Of a DNA stretch of 11,270 bases, positions 1 to 6,816 are shown one piece after another. Below the pieces are notes generated by a model. The model saw only the letters and a program-made list of their open reading frames with translations. It was not told where the DNA came from and did no database searches. The DNA is from Planctomycetota bacterium (GTDB lineage: Bacteria; Planctomycetota; UBA1135; GCA-002686595): positions 1 to 11,270 of the forward strand of contig JAPKBY010000028.1 of assembly GCA_028823185.1 (NCBI GenBank). The letters are read 5' to 3'. Both the position numbers and the translations under genes were made by a program. Each line of letters opens with the position of its first letter. Positions within the stretch are counted from its first letter, which is position 1.

Positions 1-1
1 G

Positions 2-364
2 AACACCTATGGGCCCAAGCCCAACAACTTGGTCTTGGCTGCTGGAGACAAAACTCTCGAGGAGCTGATCGCTGGCGTGAGCCGGGGCCTGCTCGTGACG
101 CAGCTGCACTACACAAACATGATCGACCCGCGTGATTTGCTGCTCACAGGCATGACAAGGAACGGCACCTTCCTCATCGAGGACGGCAAGATCACAGGCC
201 CCGTCAAGAACCTTCGCTTCACAGAGAGCTTGGTCAACGCCATGGCATCCGTGTCTGGTGTCGGCAGCGAACTTGAGGTCGCCGGCGCGCTCTTCGATGG
301 AGAGATCGTTTGCCCCGCGCTTCGAATTGAGAATTTTCGCTTCACCTCCAGCACCGATTTTTAA
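2..364 (+). CDS. tldE: TldE/PmbA family protein, C-terminal part (5' end outside window)
   Basis: The reading frame is open from the window edge and ends at TAA 362-364, giving about 120 residues, so only the C-terminal quarter of a protein that is usually about 430-450 residues is present. The stretch contains GDKTLEELI, RGLLVTQLHY, TGMTRNGTFLIEDG and GPVKNLRFTESL, which are signatures of the TldE (PmbA) C-terminal domain. In this family TldE is the subunit without the metal site; it forms a heterodimer with TldD, and the pair trims unfolded peptides, including microcin B17 precursor and CcdA in E. coli. The tldD gene starts 10 bases after this stop, so the two subunits are made from one message. 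The N-terminal half cannot be assessed here. Assignment to the TldE rather than TldD side rests on the GMTRNGTFLIEDG pattern and on the adjacent gene carrying the metal motif. Confidence 0.9.
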   Translation, partial: NTYGPKPNNLVLAAGDKTLEELIAGVSRGLLVTQLHYTNMIDPRDLLLTGMTRNGTFLIEDGKITGPVKNLRFTESLVNAMASVSGVGSELEVAGALFDGEIVCPALRIENFRFTSSTDF

Positions 365-368
365 GGAG
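363..368 (+). promoter_or_regulatory. Ribosome binding site of tldD
   Basis: AAGGAG lies six bases before ATG 375 and overlaps the TAA stop of tldE. It decides the tldD start: the frame stays open upstream to an ATG at 258, but that part lies inside tldE in another frame and has no TldD-like sequence. Confidence 0.8.
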
Positions 369-374
369 AACGCC

Positions 375-1844
375 ATGAGCATGGACAATATGGAGCTGGC
401 GAAGCTGGCCTTGAGCGCAGCAGAGGCTGCGGGAGTTGACTATGCGGACGCCCGCATCGTCAGGTTGAACGTTGAAGAGCTGAGCGTTAAGAACGGGGCA
501 TCGGGCGATGCTAGCTCTCCTGAAGAGTGGGGGATCGGCGTCAGAGTTCGTCGTGGAGGATGCTTCGGGTTTGGAGCTAGACCCCTCATCTCCGGCTCTG
601 AGCGAGAGGCTGCCGCTGAGGCTGCCCAGGCCGCCAGTGATTGCGCCGGCGCGCTCAAGGGTGCCATGCGTGAAGCGACTGGATGGGCGGACGTCGAGAT
701 GGATGACGTCTGTGAGTTCTCTACGCCGGTAGAGATTGACCCCTTTGCTGTCCCGGTGAGCGAGCGCCTCGAGCTCTTGCAAGCTGCCAATGCATCTATG
801 GATGGGCATGAATCCGTTGTCTCAAGACAGGCACATTGCTCGCTCCGTAGAGAAGAGCAGTGGCAAGCCTCAAGCGAAGGCGCCTCTCTTCATCAGGTCC
901 TCGTCCGCACCGGCGCCGGCATGGATGTCACCGCCTCCGCGAACGGGCAAACCCAAAAGAGGAGCCATCCGAGCGCTTGGGGTAACTACAAATCCGGTGG
1001 TTGGGAGCACGCGCTTGCGATGGAGCTGCCCAATCACGGCGGGAGAATCCGCGACCAGGCCGTGGCGCTCTGTCACGCCGACGCATGCCCAGGTGGCGAG
1101 AGAACCGTCGTCATTGGCGGCAGTCAACTCGCTCTTCAAATCCATGAGTCCGTCGGGCATCCCAATGAGCTCGACCGAGTTCATGGACACGAGGTCGACT
1201 TAGCTGGCTCATCCTTCGCCACCACAGAGAAGTTGGGAGGGTTTAGGTATGGCTCAGACCTTGTCAATCTCGTGGCCGACTCCACCATCCCTACCGGGCT
1301 GGACACTCGGGGCTGGGATGATGAATGCGTCCCTTCTGGGCGCTGGCACGTCGTTAAGGATGGGATCTTTTCTGGCTACCACACCTCCAGGGAGTGGGCG
1401 CACACGATCGGCGAAGGCGCTAGTCGCGGGACGGCCCGCGCGGAGGGATGGCGCAACCCGCCGATCATCCGCATCACAAATCTCTCCTTAGAGCCGGGAT
1501 CTTGGGACCTCGACAGCCTGATCGCAGACTGCGAAGACGGCTCGATCTATATGGACTACGTCAAGATGTGGTCCATTGACCAGCGACGCTTGAACTTTCA
1601 GTTCACTTGCGAGATCGCCTGGGAGATTCAAGGCGGCAAGCTGGGGCGGATGCTCCGCAACCCGACCTATCAAGGGCGCACGCCCGACTTCTGGGGCTCA
1701 TGTGATGCCATCTGCGGACCCGAGCATTGGGACCTCTGGGGAGTCTCGAACTGCGGCAAAGGCAACCCCATGCAGACGGCAGAAATGAGCCACGGCGCCG
1801 CGCCTTCGCGATTCCGTGGCTTAAATCTGGTAGGCGCTGACTAG
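375..1844 (+). CDS. tldD: TldD family metalloprotease, catalytic subunit
   Basis: This 489-residue protein, close to the usual TldD length of about 480, is the zinc-dependent subunit of the TldD/TldE protease, a cytoplasmic enzyme that degrades unstructured peptides and in some bacteria processes modified peptide precursors. The HExxxH metal motif is present as HESVGH at residues 257-262. The conserved C-terminal cysteine, which helps bind metal in the family, is Cys460 in SNCGKGNPMQ. Other family blocks are EEWGIGVRVRRGG in the N-terminal domain, GRWHVVKDGIFSGY, SRGTARAEGWRNPP and MWSIDQRRLNFQF. I chose ATG 375 because of its strong ribosome binding site and because the protein then begins where TldD proteins normally begin. 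It lies directly behind tldE and ends 19 bases from the stop of the convergent FKBP gene. No peptide precursor or modification gene is visible nearby, so general peptide turnover is the safer reading. Confidence 0.95.
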   Translation: MSMDNMELAKLALSAAEAAGVDYADARIVRLNVEELSVKNGASGDASSPEEWGIGVRVRRGGCFGFGARPLISGSEREAAAEAAQAASDCAGALKGAMREATGWADVEMDDVCEFSTPVEIDPFAVPVSERLELLQAANASMDGHESVVSRQAHCSLRREEQWQASSEGASLHQVLVRTGAGMDVTASANGQTQKRSHPSAWGNYKSGGWEHALAMELPNHGGRIRDQAVALCHADACPGGERTVVIGGSQLALQIHESVGHPNELDRVHGHEVDLAGSSFATTEKLGGFRYGSDLVNLVADSTIPTGLDTRGWDDECVPSGRWHVVKDGIFSGYHTSREWAHTIGEGASRGTARAEGWRNPPIIRITNLSLEPGSWDLDSLIADCEDGSIYMDYVKMWSIDQRRLNFQFTCEIAWEIQGGKLGRMLRNPTYQGRTPDFWGSCDAICGPEHWDLWGVSNCGKGNPMQTAEMSHGAAPSRFRGLNLVGAD

Positions 1845-1863
1845 GTCACGCCTCAAGAGGGGC

Positions 1864-2532
1864 TCAGCGAACGATCTCGATCAGCTCGACGTCGAAGATG
1901 AGCGTGGCCTTCGGAGGGATTGACGGGGGACGCCCTTGGGCTCCATAGGCTTGCGCGTAAGGGATGACCAGCTTGCGCTTGCTCCCGACGCTCATTGAGC
2001 CAACACCCTCTGTCCATCCGCTGATGACCCTGTTGAGCGGGAACTCAGCGGGCTGTCCACGATCTACAGAGGAGTCGAACTTGCTGCCATCTGTCAGATA
2101 ACCCGTGTAGTGAACTTTCACTGTTGAGGTGGACAGCGGAGGAGTGGCGCCTTCCCCGACAGTGATGTCGTAGTACTTAAGGCCGCTATCCGTCTCTGTC
2201 CAATCGCCGGTAACTTCCCAACCAGGGAAGCGCGGGACTTCTTCTTGTCGTGTGATCTTGCCGTCTTGATTCATGGTGATGCTCCAGGCTTTTCCGTGGC
2301 CATAGGCCGTTGCGATAATAGTGCCCCCGTCGAGATCCATTCTGGCTTCCGACACCTCTCCTTCAGTCGCCTTGGCGATCAATTCGACACCCTTGGCTAA
2401 ACTCAAGCGCTGCTCTTTTAGACGCGCTTGTGAGCGCGCTGGCTCAGGGGGGATCGTCTCGTAGTCAGTGTTGGCAAAGAAGAGCGGCGCAGCGGTCACC
2501 GCCGGTACCAATAAGAGAAGCAGCTTGTTCAT
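1864..2532 (-). CDS. Secreted PepSY-like / FKBP-type peptidyl-prolyl isomerase
   Basis: The 222-residue protein begins with a signal peptide (MNKLLLLLVPAVTAAPLFF), so it should act in the periplasm. Residues 44-98 resemble a PepSY domain: a helix SLAKGVELIAKATEGEV, then strands with GKAWSITMNQDGKI. Residues about 113-222 form an FKBP domain that catalyses cis-trans isomerisation of X-Pro bonds. FKBP pocket residues are visible: VHYTG at 140-144, FDSS at 152-155, VISGW at 169-173 (Trp at the pocket floor), Tyr196 in AYGAQG, and IPPKATLIFDVEL near the end. A TTG at 2560-2562 would extend the frame by 10 residues, but ATG 2532 places the hydrophobic segment correctly. No strong Shine-Dalgarno was seen; the start lies 47 bases after the stop of the upstream membrane protein, suggesting one operon with it and the OPT transporter. 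FKBP assignment is firm; the PepSY assignment is by eye. Confidence 0.93.
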   Translation of the reverse strand: MNKLLLLLVPAVTAAPLFFANTDYETIPPEPARSQARLKEQRLSLAKGVELIAKATEGEVSEARMDLDGGTIIATAYGHGKAWSITMNQDGKITRQEEVPRFPGWEVTGDWTETDSGLKYYDITVGEGATPPLSTSTVKVHYTGYLTDGSKFDSSVDRGQPAEFPLNRVISGWTEGVGSMSVGSKRKLVIPYAQAYGAQGRPPSIPPKATLIFDVELIEIVR

Positions 2533-2579
2533 GATCAATGGGGTTAGTGGGTAATGAGCCAACAGGGTACAGGAAGCGT

Positions 2580-3581
2580 CTAGGAGGGGAAGGCATCTGT
2601 CGCGGCATGGAGAAGTGGCACGGCTCGCACGAGCGAGGCGCGGGCCTCGCCCTCGTGCCCGTCGACGGACGCTGACCAGGCCCTCGCGAGCTGCCGTTCA
2701 CCTCTAGAGAATGGGTCCATCACGTCCGCAAATACAGTGATTCCCGCAGCCGCTTTCAAGACGTTGCGGTTTTCGACGAAGGTATATGAGGGGCCTTCGA
2801 TGAGAGGATCCAGCTTGGCATGGATTTCGGCTGCGCTCAGCTGTGCGGCCTCTTCAGCGAGCTGGTCCACCGCAGCGGCGAGCGCAAAGAGGTTCATTTT
2901 GAGCTCGCTCATGCTCCCCTCATTGCGGCCAGCATCGCTGATGGTTGCCAGCGCTCTACGCTTAATAGAGACAGCGACGCCCATTACGCTGATGGAGAGA
3001 AGGAAAGCCCAGCGACCCGGCCAATCATGCCAACGGAAGGGCTGGGCTCTCTTGACCGGAACCTGAGAGACGCCAGCGGCAGCTAAGGTCGCAAGCGCCT
3101 TGTCGTTTAGGAAAGTAGAGACTCTCAACTCTGCAGGCAGGGTGATGTCTTGGCTTAGTCGGGGCGGAGTTGAATCCGTGCTGAACTCCACGCTCGCCGC
3201 CGCGGCTCTCGCCGTGAGGATTGGGTCAATGAGCCGACCTTTATTGATCACCTCTATCTCGCCGGGCAGCAGAACCGCCTCTGCGAGCACTTCTCCGGTG
3301 GCGGAGTTGAGGTCTAGGAGCTCCATTGGGATCGCTGGGCTGCGAACCTTGATCGAGCTGAAGCCTAAGGCGTCCAGCTTTGAGCAAAGCCCCTCATCTA
3401 GGGCGGCGCCTTTCTGCGCAATGACCTCGCCACCTAGGGAGACCTCAAAAGCGAGGAACTCTGCCTGCGCAACGCCACGCTCTATGACGACCTCTCTCCA
3501 GGGGAGGCGGGCAGATGCGCCTGAGAGGGCTGCTGTCGCGGTGCCTATCACTAAGAGGATATTTGCAGTTCGTTGCATCAT
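2580..3581 (-). CDS. Two-segment membrane protein of unknown function, partner of OPT transporter
   Basis: I do not recognise this 333-residue protein as a named family. It begins with a signal peptide or anchor (residues 6-22, possible cleavage after ASA at 22-24), followed by about 160 residues that should be periplasmic, a second hydrophobic segment at about 191-206 followed by KRR, and a C-terminal domain of about 125 residues that should be cytoplasmic and helical. The periplasmic part has two similar stretches, residues about 44-80 (GEVIAQKGAALDEGLCSKLDALGF..IKVRS) and about 145-178 (..FLNDKALATLAAAGVSQVPVKR), recalling the V-A-x-x-G...L-x-x-x-G-x-x-x-V-x-V hairpins found in RNA polymerase and HD-GYP accessory domains. 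The C-terminal domain carries a distinctive FADVMDPFSRGERQLARAWSASVDG block. AGGAGG (3589-3594) stands seven bases before ATG 3581, and the start is only three bases beyond the transporter stop, so co-translation and a shared task with the transporter are likely. Confidence 0.85.
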   Translation of the reverse strand: MMQRTANILLVIGTATAALSGASARLPWREVVIERGVAQAEFLAFEVSLGGEVIAQKGAALDEGLCSKLDALGFSSIKVRSPAIPMELLDLNSATGEVLAEAVLLPGEIEVINKGRLIDPILTARAAAASVEFSTDSTPPRLSQDITLPAELRVSTFLNDKALATLAAAGVSQVPVKRAQPFRWHDWPGRWAFLLSISVMGVAVSIKRRALATISDAGRNEGSMSELKMNLFALAAAVDQLAEEAAQLSAAEIHAKLDPLIEGPSYTFVENRNVLKAAAGITVFADVMDPFSRGERQLARAWSASVDGHEGEARASLVRAVPLLHAATDAFPS

Positions 3582-3584
3582 GAT

Positions 3585-5366
3585 TCAGCCTCCTAGGACC
3601 TGTATTCCAGCGAAAAGAATTCCGAGCAAGCCCTCACCGACGATGAGTCCTGCAGCAAATGGAACGCCCATGCTCTCCGTCCAAGCCGCACCTTTGCTCT
3701 TCGTAAGGCGCATCTGGATCAAACATCCCAGCCCATAAGGCAAGAGATACATCAGAGGTAGATACATGGAGAGTCCGACGAGGACTCCGAGACCGGCGAG
3801 CCCTGAGAAAGAGAGCAGCGCTCCCATGACACCTCCCATCGCGAAGAGGGGGATTGGAGCGTCGCCGCCTCGAATGCCATCGATGACGCCTTTGAGGGCG
3901 TCTGCTTGCGGAGCCGGGCTGTCCGTGCCCGGTCCAAATGGAACGCCATACTCCTGCGTGTTTCGTGCCGCCAACAAGGTGACCACGAGGATGCAGACCG
4001 CTGGTCCGATCACGGCTGCTAATAGCTCAAGGATCTGCTGCTTGCGCGGTGAGGCTCCGACCAGGTGGCCTGTCTTCAGGTCCTGCATCATGTCGGCGCA
4101 CTCAGTGATAGCTACGCAAACAGCGGCGCCGATGAGAACGGCTGGCAAGACCTGGTTGTCTGTCATCAAGAGACAGAGCATGACCGTCAAGAGCGCCATC
4201 CCTGAGATAGGGCTCCAGTCCGTCATTCCAGTGCATTGCGCGATCACGATTCCAGCGAACCACATCCAGGCGGTGCCGACGCCTGCGATGAGGAGCGCTT
4301 GCCCCACTGAGCCGTCAGTGATGGTCGCCCGAGCCGCGGTAAAGAGGACGATGAATGCGAGCAGGACCGCAATTCCAAGGACTTTGAGTGGGAGCTCGTC
4401 GCGCTCTTCTCCAGCAGCCGGTTTCTTTCTCATGGACCCCATCGCAGCTTTAATGGAGGGGATGGCGTGCACTAGCCCGACGAAGGCGCCGCCCATCAAG
4501 AGTCCGATCCCAAGTGGACGGTTCATCGCGCCTCGCGCGACGCTCGCGGCATTGCTGGCGCTGGTGCCGTCGGGGAGCCAGCCCCACTCATAGGCGAAAG
4601 GTGTGACGACAAAATAGGCGAGGATTCCACCAGCCAGCACGACCAGCCCTGCTCTGCCAGTGATGAAGCCTGCTCCGATAGCGAAAGGTGCGATGGCCCA
4701 CTTGAAGTCGAATGTCTCTGGCCACGGGATCCCGATCGAACTGATCATCGCCCCAACGTCGAGAGCCTCATTCGTGAGCCCCGGTATTCCGAAGCTGCCG
4801 TAGGTCGGGAGGCCGAGGATGTGCGCTTGTGTAAAGAAGAAGACCAGCATCGAGACGGCGATTCCGGCCAGAAGAATGCCCGCTTTTTGCACTCCTTCCC
4901 CGGGTGACTTCAAGACCGCAGCGACAGCGGTGCCGGTGGGGAATCGGAGCCTCTCGAACTCGATCATCTGTTTTCGAGTCGGAATGATGAAGGCCACTCC
5001 GAGGATCGCACCAGCCGTGGTCGCTGCGATCGCCCAGACAGGGTTCATTTCGATGCCAAGCAGGAAGAGCACGGGCAAGGTGAAGATGACGCCGCTGTTT
5101 GACGTGTTCACTGAGGACGCGACCGTCTGGGCAATGTTGTTCTCCAGGATCGTTCCCTTGCGCAATATGCCTCGCAGCACCCCCCAGCCCAACACAGCTG
5201 CGATCGCGCTCCCCCCGATGGTGAAGCCGATCTTGAGTCCGGAGTAGGTGATGGCAGCATTCATCACGACCCCGATCAAGATCCCGAAGATGATGGCCTC
5301 AGGCGTTATCTCTCGGTACGGAGCGGTTGACTGAGGAGTCTTTGTGCTTGTCTTCAAATCAGGCAT
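3585..5366 (-). CDS. OPT family oligopeptide transporter
   Basis: This 593-residue, very hydrophobic protein has the length and signatures of prokaryotic OPT-family transporters, which import small peptides or metal-chelate complexes across the inner membrane, probably with protons. Characteristic blocks are ITPEAIIFGILIGVVMNA at the first membrane helix, ENNIAQTVASS at 75-85, LRFPTGTAVAAVLKS at 140-154, and CADMMQDLKTGHLVGASPRKQQ in the second half. There are many membrane helices, probably 14-16, with a polar loop containing MRKKPAAGEERDE near the middle. ATG 5366 was chosen because AGGA lies seven bases upstream and the protein then begins with a short polar cytoplasmic tail; a TTG at 5388-5390 would add only eight residues. 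It is the first gene of the minus-strand operon with the two envelope proteins downstream. The substrate cannot be read from sequence; OPT proteins act on peptides, siderophore-like chelates or nicotianamine complexes. Confidence 0.95.
   Translation of the reverse strand: MPDLKTSTKTPQSTAPYREITPEAIIFGILIGVVMNAAITYSGLKIGFTIGGSAIAAVLGWGVLRGILRKGTILENNIAQTVASSVNTSNSGVIFTLPVLFLLGIEMNPVWAIAATTAGAILGVAFIIPTRKQMIEFERLRFPTGTAVAAVLKSPGEGVQKAGILLAGIAVSMLVFFFTQAHILGLPTYGSFGIPGLTNEALDVGAMISSIGIPWPETFDFKWAIAPFAIGAGFITGRAGLVVLAGGILAYFVVTPFAYEWGWLPDGTSASNAASVARGAMNRPLGIGLLMGGAFVGLVHAIPSIKAAMGSMRKKPAAGEERDELPLKVLGIAVLLAFIVLFTAARATITDGSVGQALLIAGVGTAWMWFAGIVIAQCTGMTDWSPISGMALLTVMLCLLMTDNQVLPAVLIGAAVCVAITECADMMQDLKTGHLVGASPRKQQILELLAAVIGPAVCILVVTLLAARNTQEYGVPFGPGTDSPAPQADALKGVIDGIRGGDAPIPLFAMGGVMGALLSFSGLAGLGVLVGLSMYLPLMYLLPYGLGCLIQMRLTKSKGAAWTESMGVPFAAGLIVGEGLLGILFAGIQVLGG
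3589..3594 (-). promoter_or_regulatory. Ribosome binding site inside the transporter 3' end
   Basis: A perfect AGGAGG on the minus strand lies in the last codons of the OPT gene, seven bases before ATG 3581 (a second ATG follows at once). It fixes the start of the downstream membrane protein and supports coupled translation. Confidence 0.8.
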
Positions 5367-5548
5367 GCTGGAATCCTGCAGCAGCAGCAAGCCCTGTTCA
5401 AGCAGCAGTCAATAGCTTTAGAGAGGCGACTCTTTGCGGCTGCAGCCCTCAGCCCTGTGCTCCTCTGCTAATCTCCCCATGGCAAACTCCTCCATAGCTC
5501 TGAATCGCTTACGGATTCACAGCCCTTTGGTGATGACCGACTAGGCAA
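5367..5548. promoter_or_regulatory. Divergent intergenic region between OPT operon and SGNH gene
   Basis: These 182 bases separate two genes that point away from each other, so promoters for both should lie here. I could not pick a convincing -35/-10 pair on either strand; a TTGACT at about 5408-5413 on the minus strand has no good -10 at the right distance. A six-base inverted repeat, TGAATC (5501-5506) and GATTCA (5514-5519), lies 30 bases before the SGNH start and could bind a regulator, but it is short. CAG-rich repetition occurs at 5378-5409. No RNA gene was recognised. Confidence 0.4.
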
Positions 5549-6757
5549 ATGGCTCTCCCTTCACTCTCAATGTCCCAGCGCATCTTTGGTGTTAGCTCTC
5601 TCATCGCTTTCGCCTTGGCGCTAATCGCCCACCTCGCGTTCAGCTTCGATCTGATTCCCGTGGCATGGCTCGCTGAAGGTGCTGAGGACCAGGCGGAGAG
5701 GGCCGAGACGATCCTATACACCTCTGGGTTTTTGTGTGCTTTGCTTGCGTTGGTGCTGCGAAAGTTCAGCGCAACTCTCGCCCTCTCACTTGCCATTGGG
5801 CTCGGAGCACTGGTCGGCTTTGAAGCCCTCGCCGGTCCATTCGTTCCTGTGTACACGACCATCTTTGCCAAAGACCCAGTCTTGGGCTGGCGCCTCCGTC
5901 CACGAGCCTCTGATGAGTGGCTCGGCTTCGATGTTGATGTGAATGCTCTTGGGATGCGGGGCGATGAGCCGGCGAGCGGATTCAACGGGTCCGTGCTCTT
6001 CCTTGGTGACTCCGTAACCTTCGGCGCCTTTCTAGAGCGTGATCTTCAGACCATCCCCGCGATGTCTCAAGCAGCCTTGAAGGCGAGGGGCATGAATGTC
6101 CAGTGCTTGAATGGTGGTGTGGGAGGCTGGTCCACCTGGCAAGAAGAGGCCTGGCTCGCAGAGGTCGGGCCCGATTTAAAGCCAGATATAGTGATCATCA
6201 ACCTCGTCCTCAATGACGCGACAGAGTCGATCCTTCCCCCTGGAGGGGGAGTTGCAGCGGAGAGCTTTCAGCTAGCGAGATCCATTGATCAGAGCTTCTA
6301 TTCAAGGACGACTTGGGCGAGAGCGTTGCGATCGCTACGGCGTGATCTGCGAGGTGAAGAGCTTCGCGACTCGGCGGCGAAAGCTTCTGCTCTAGGCGTA
6401 TACGAGCTGTTGCGCTCACCTGAGCTTCCCGCGTCCAGAGCTGCGTGGAGCGCTCACCTGCTCGCATTGGGAAGCCTCGTCAGCCGTGTCAGGGAGATAG
6501 GGGCCATTCCAGTTCTCGTCGCACACCCCTATACCGTTCAGTTCGAGGTGCCCACGCTCTGGTGGCCGCAAGAGAGCTATGCGAGATGGGCACGCGATGC
6601 AGACGTCAGCTTTCTGAATGCAGCCCATGCAGTCTCCGGCCTCCCCAGCGAAGCTAGCTCTTACTATCACGATGGAGTTCACCCCAACAAAGAGGGCGCA
6701 GCGCTCATCGGACGCTTCATAGCAGCGCACCTGGTCGAAGAAGGACTCCTTCCTTGA
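5549..6757 (+). CDS. Membrane-anchored SGNH/GDSL hydrolase-fold protein
   Basis: The 402-residue protein has three predicted membrane helices (about 12-34, 54-71 and 74-95) and then an SGNH domain. The catalytic blocks are visible: GDSVTFG with nucleophile Ser155, N188-x-G190-x-x-G193 in the oxyanion region, Asn222 in LVLND, and Asp375-x-x-His378 in DGVHPN. Arg72-Lys73 after helix two and an odd number of helices suggest the catalytic domain lies outside the cytoplasmic membrane. The linker DPVLGWRLRP...VNALGMRGDE is common in this type of anchored SGNH protein. Such enzymes remove or transfer O-acyl groups on polysaccharides or glycans. The sialic acid genes begin 59 bases downstream on the same strand, so an O-acetylesterase role on sialic acid or a related glycan is possible, but the family is broad. 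The start is the first ATG; only a weak TAGG-like site precedes it, and ATG 5570 would also preserve helix one. Confidence 0.88.
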   Translation: MALPSLSMSQRIFGVSSLIAFALALIAHLAFSFDLIPVAWLAEGAEDQAERAETILYTSGFLCALLALVLRKFSATLALSLAIGLGALVGFEALAGPFVPVYTTIFAKDPVLGWRLRPRASDEWLGFDVDVNALGMRGDEPASGFNGSVLFLGDSVTFGAFLERDLQTIPAMSQAALKARGMNVQCLNGGVGGWSTWQEEAWLAEVGPDLKPDIVIINLVLNDATESILPPGGGVAAESFQLARSIDQSFYSRTTWARALRSLRRDLRGEELRDSAAKASALGVYELLRSPELPASRAAWSAHLLALGSLVSRVREIGAIPVLVAHPYTVQFEVPTLWWPQESYARWARDADVSFLNAAHAVSGLPSEASSYYHDGVHPNKEGAALIGRFIAAHLVEEGLLP

Positions 6758-6766
6758 TCTCAATGC

Positions 6767-6803
6767 GCCGCGAGCAGTGGTGACTTTGCCCGCTTTTTGC
6801 GGC
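6767..6803 (+). other. Inverted repeats before the lyase gene
   Basis: GCCGC at 6767-6771 can pair with GCGGC at 6799-6803, while CCGC at 6790-6793 can pair with GCGG at 6799-6802 around a five-T loop. The two pairings exclude each other because they share the same right arm. They lie in the 59-base gap between the SGNH gene and the lyase start. This could be a weak terminator, an attenuator-like element or chance; there is no T-run after the right arm, so a standard intrinsic terminator is unlikely. Confidence 0.3.
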
Positions 6804-6816
6804 ATCATTTAACTGC

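Noticed and set aside
1845..1863. A possible bidirectional terminator between tldD and the FKBP gene.
   Set aside because: The only pairing, CCTC with GAGG around two bases, has too small a loop and there is no T-run.
3100..3738. A 212-codon plus-strand frame across the transporter and partner protein junction.
   Set aside because: It runs antisense to two supported genes and shows no domain or ribosome binding site.
3766..4593. A 275-codon plus-strand frame opposite the OPT transporter.
   Set aside because: It is the antisense of a clearly conserved membrane protein; its composition (many Pro, Ser, Arg) is that of a GC-rich shadow.
5378..5409. CAG/CTG-rich repetition upstream of the OPT transporter as a slippage or phase-variation tract.
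   Set aside because: Only four uninterrupted triplets occur, outside any gene; too short to support variation.
5479..5544. A 21-codon open frame (ATG to TAG) ending four bases before the SGNH start, a possible leader peptide.
   Set aside because: No ribosome binding site, no regulatory residue run and no similarity I recognise; chance frames of this length are common.
5509..5985. A 158-codon minus-strand frame within the SGNH gene and its upstream region.
   Set aside because: It is antisense to the membrane helices of the SGNH protein, with low-complexity Ser/Arg/Ala content and no recognisable fold.
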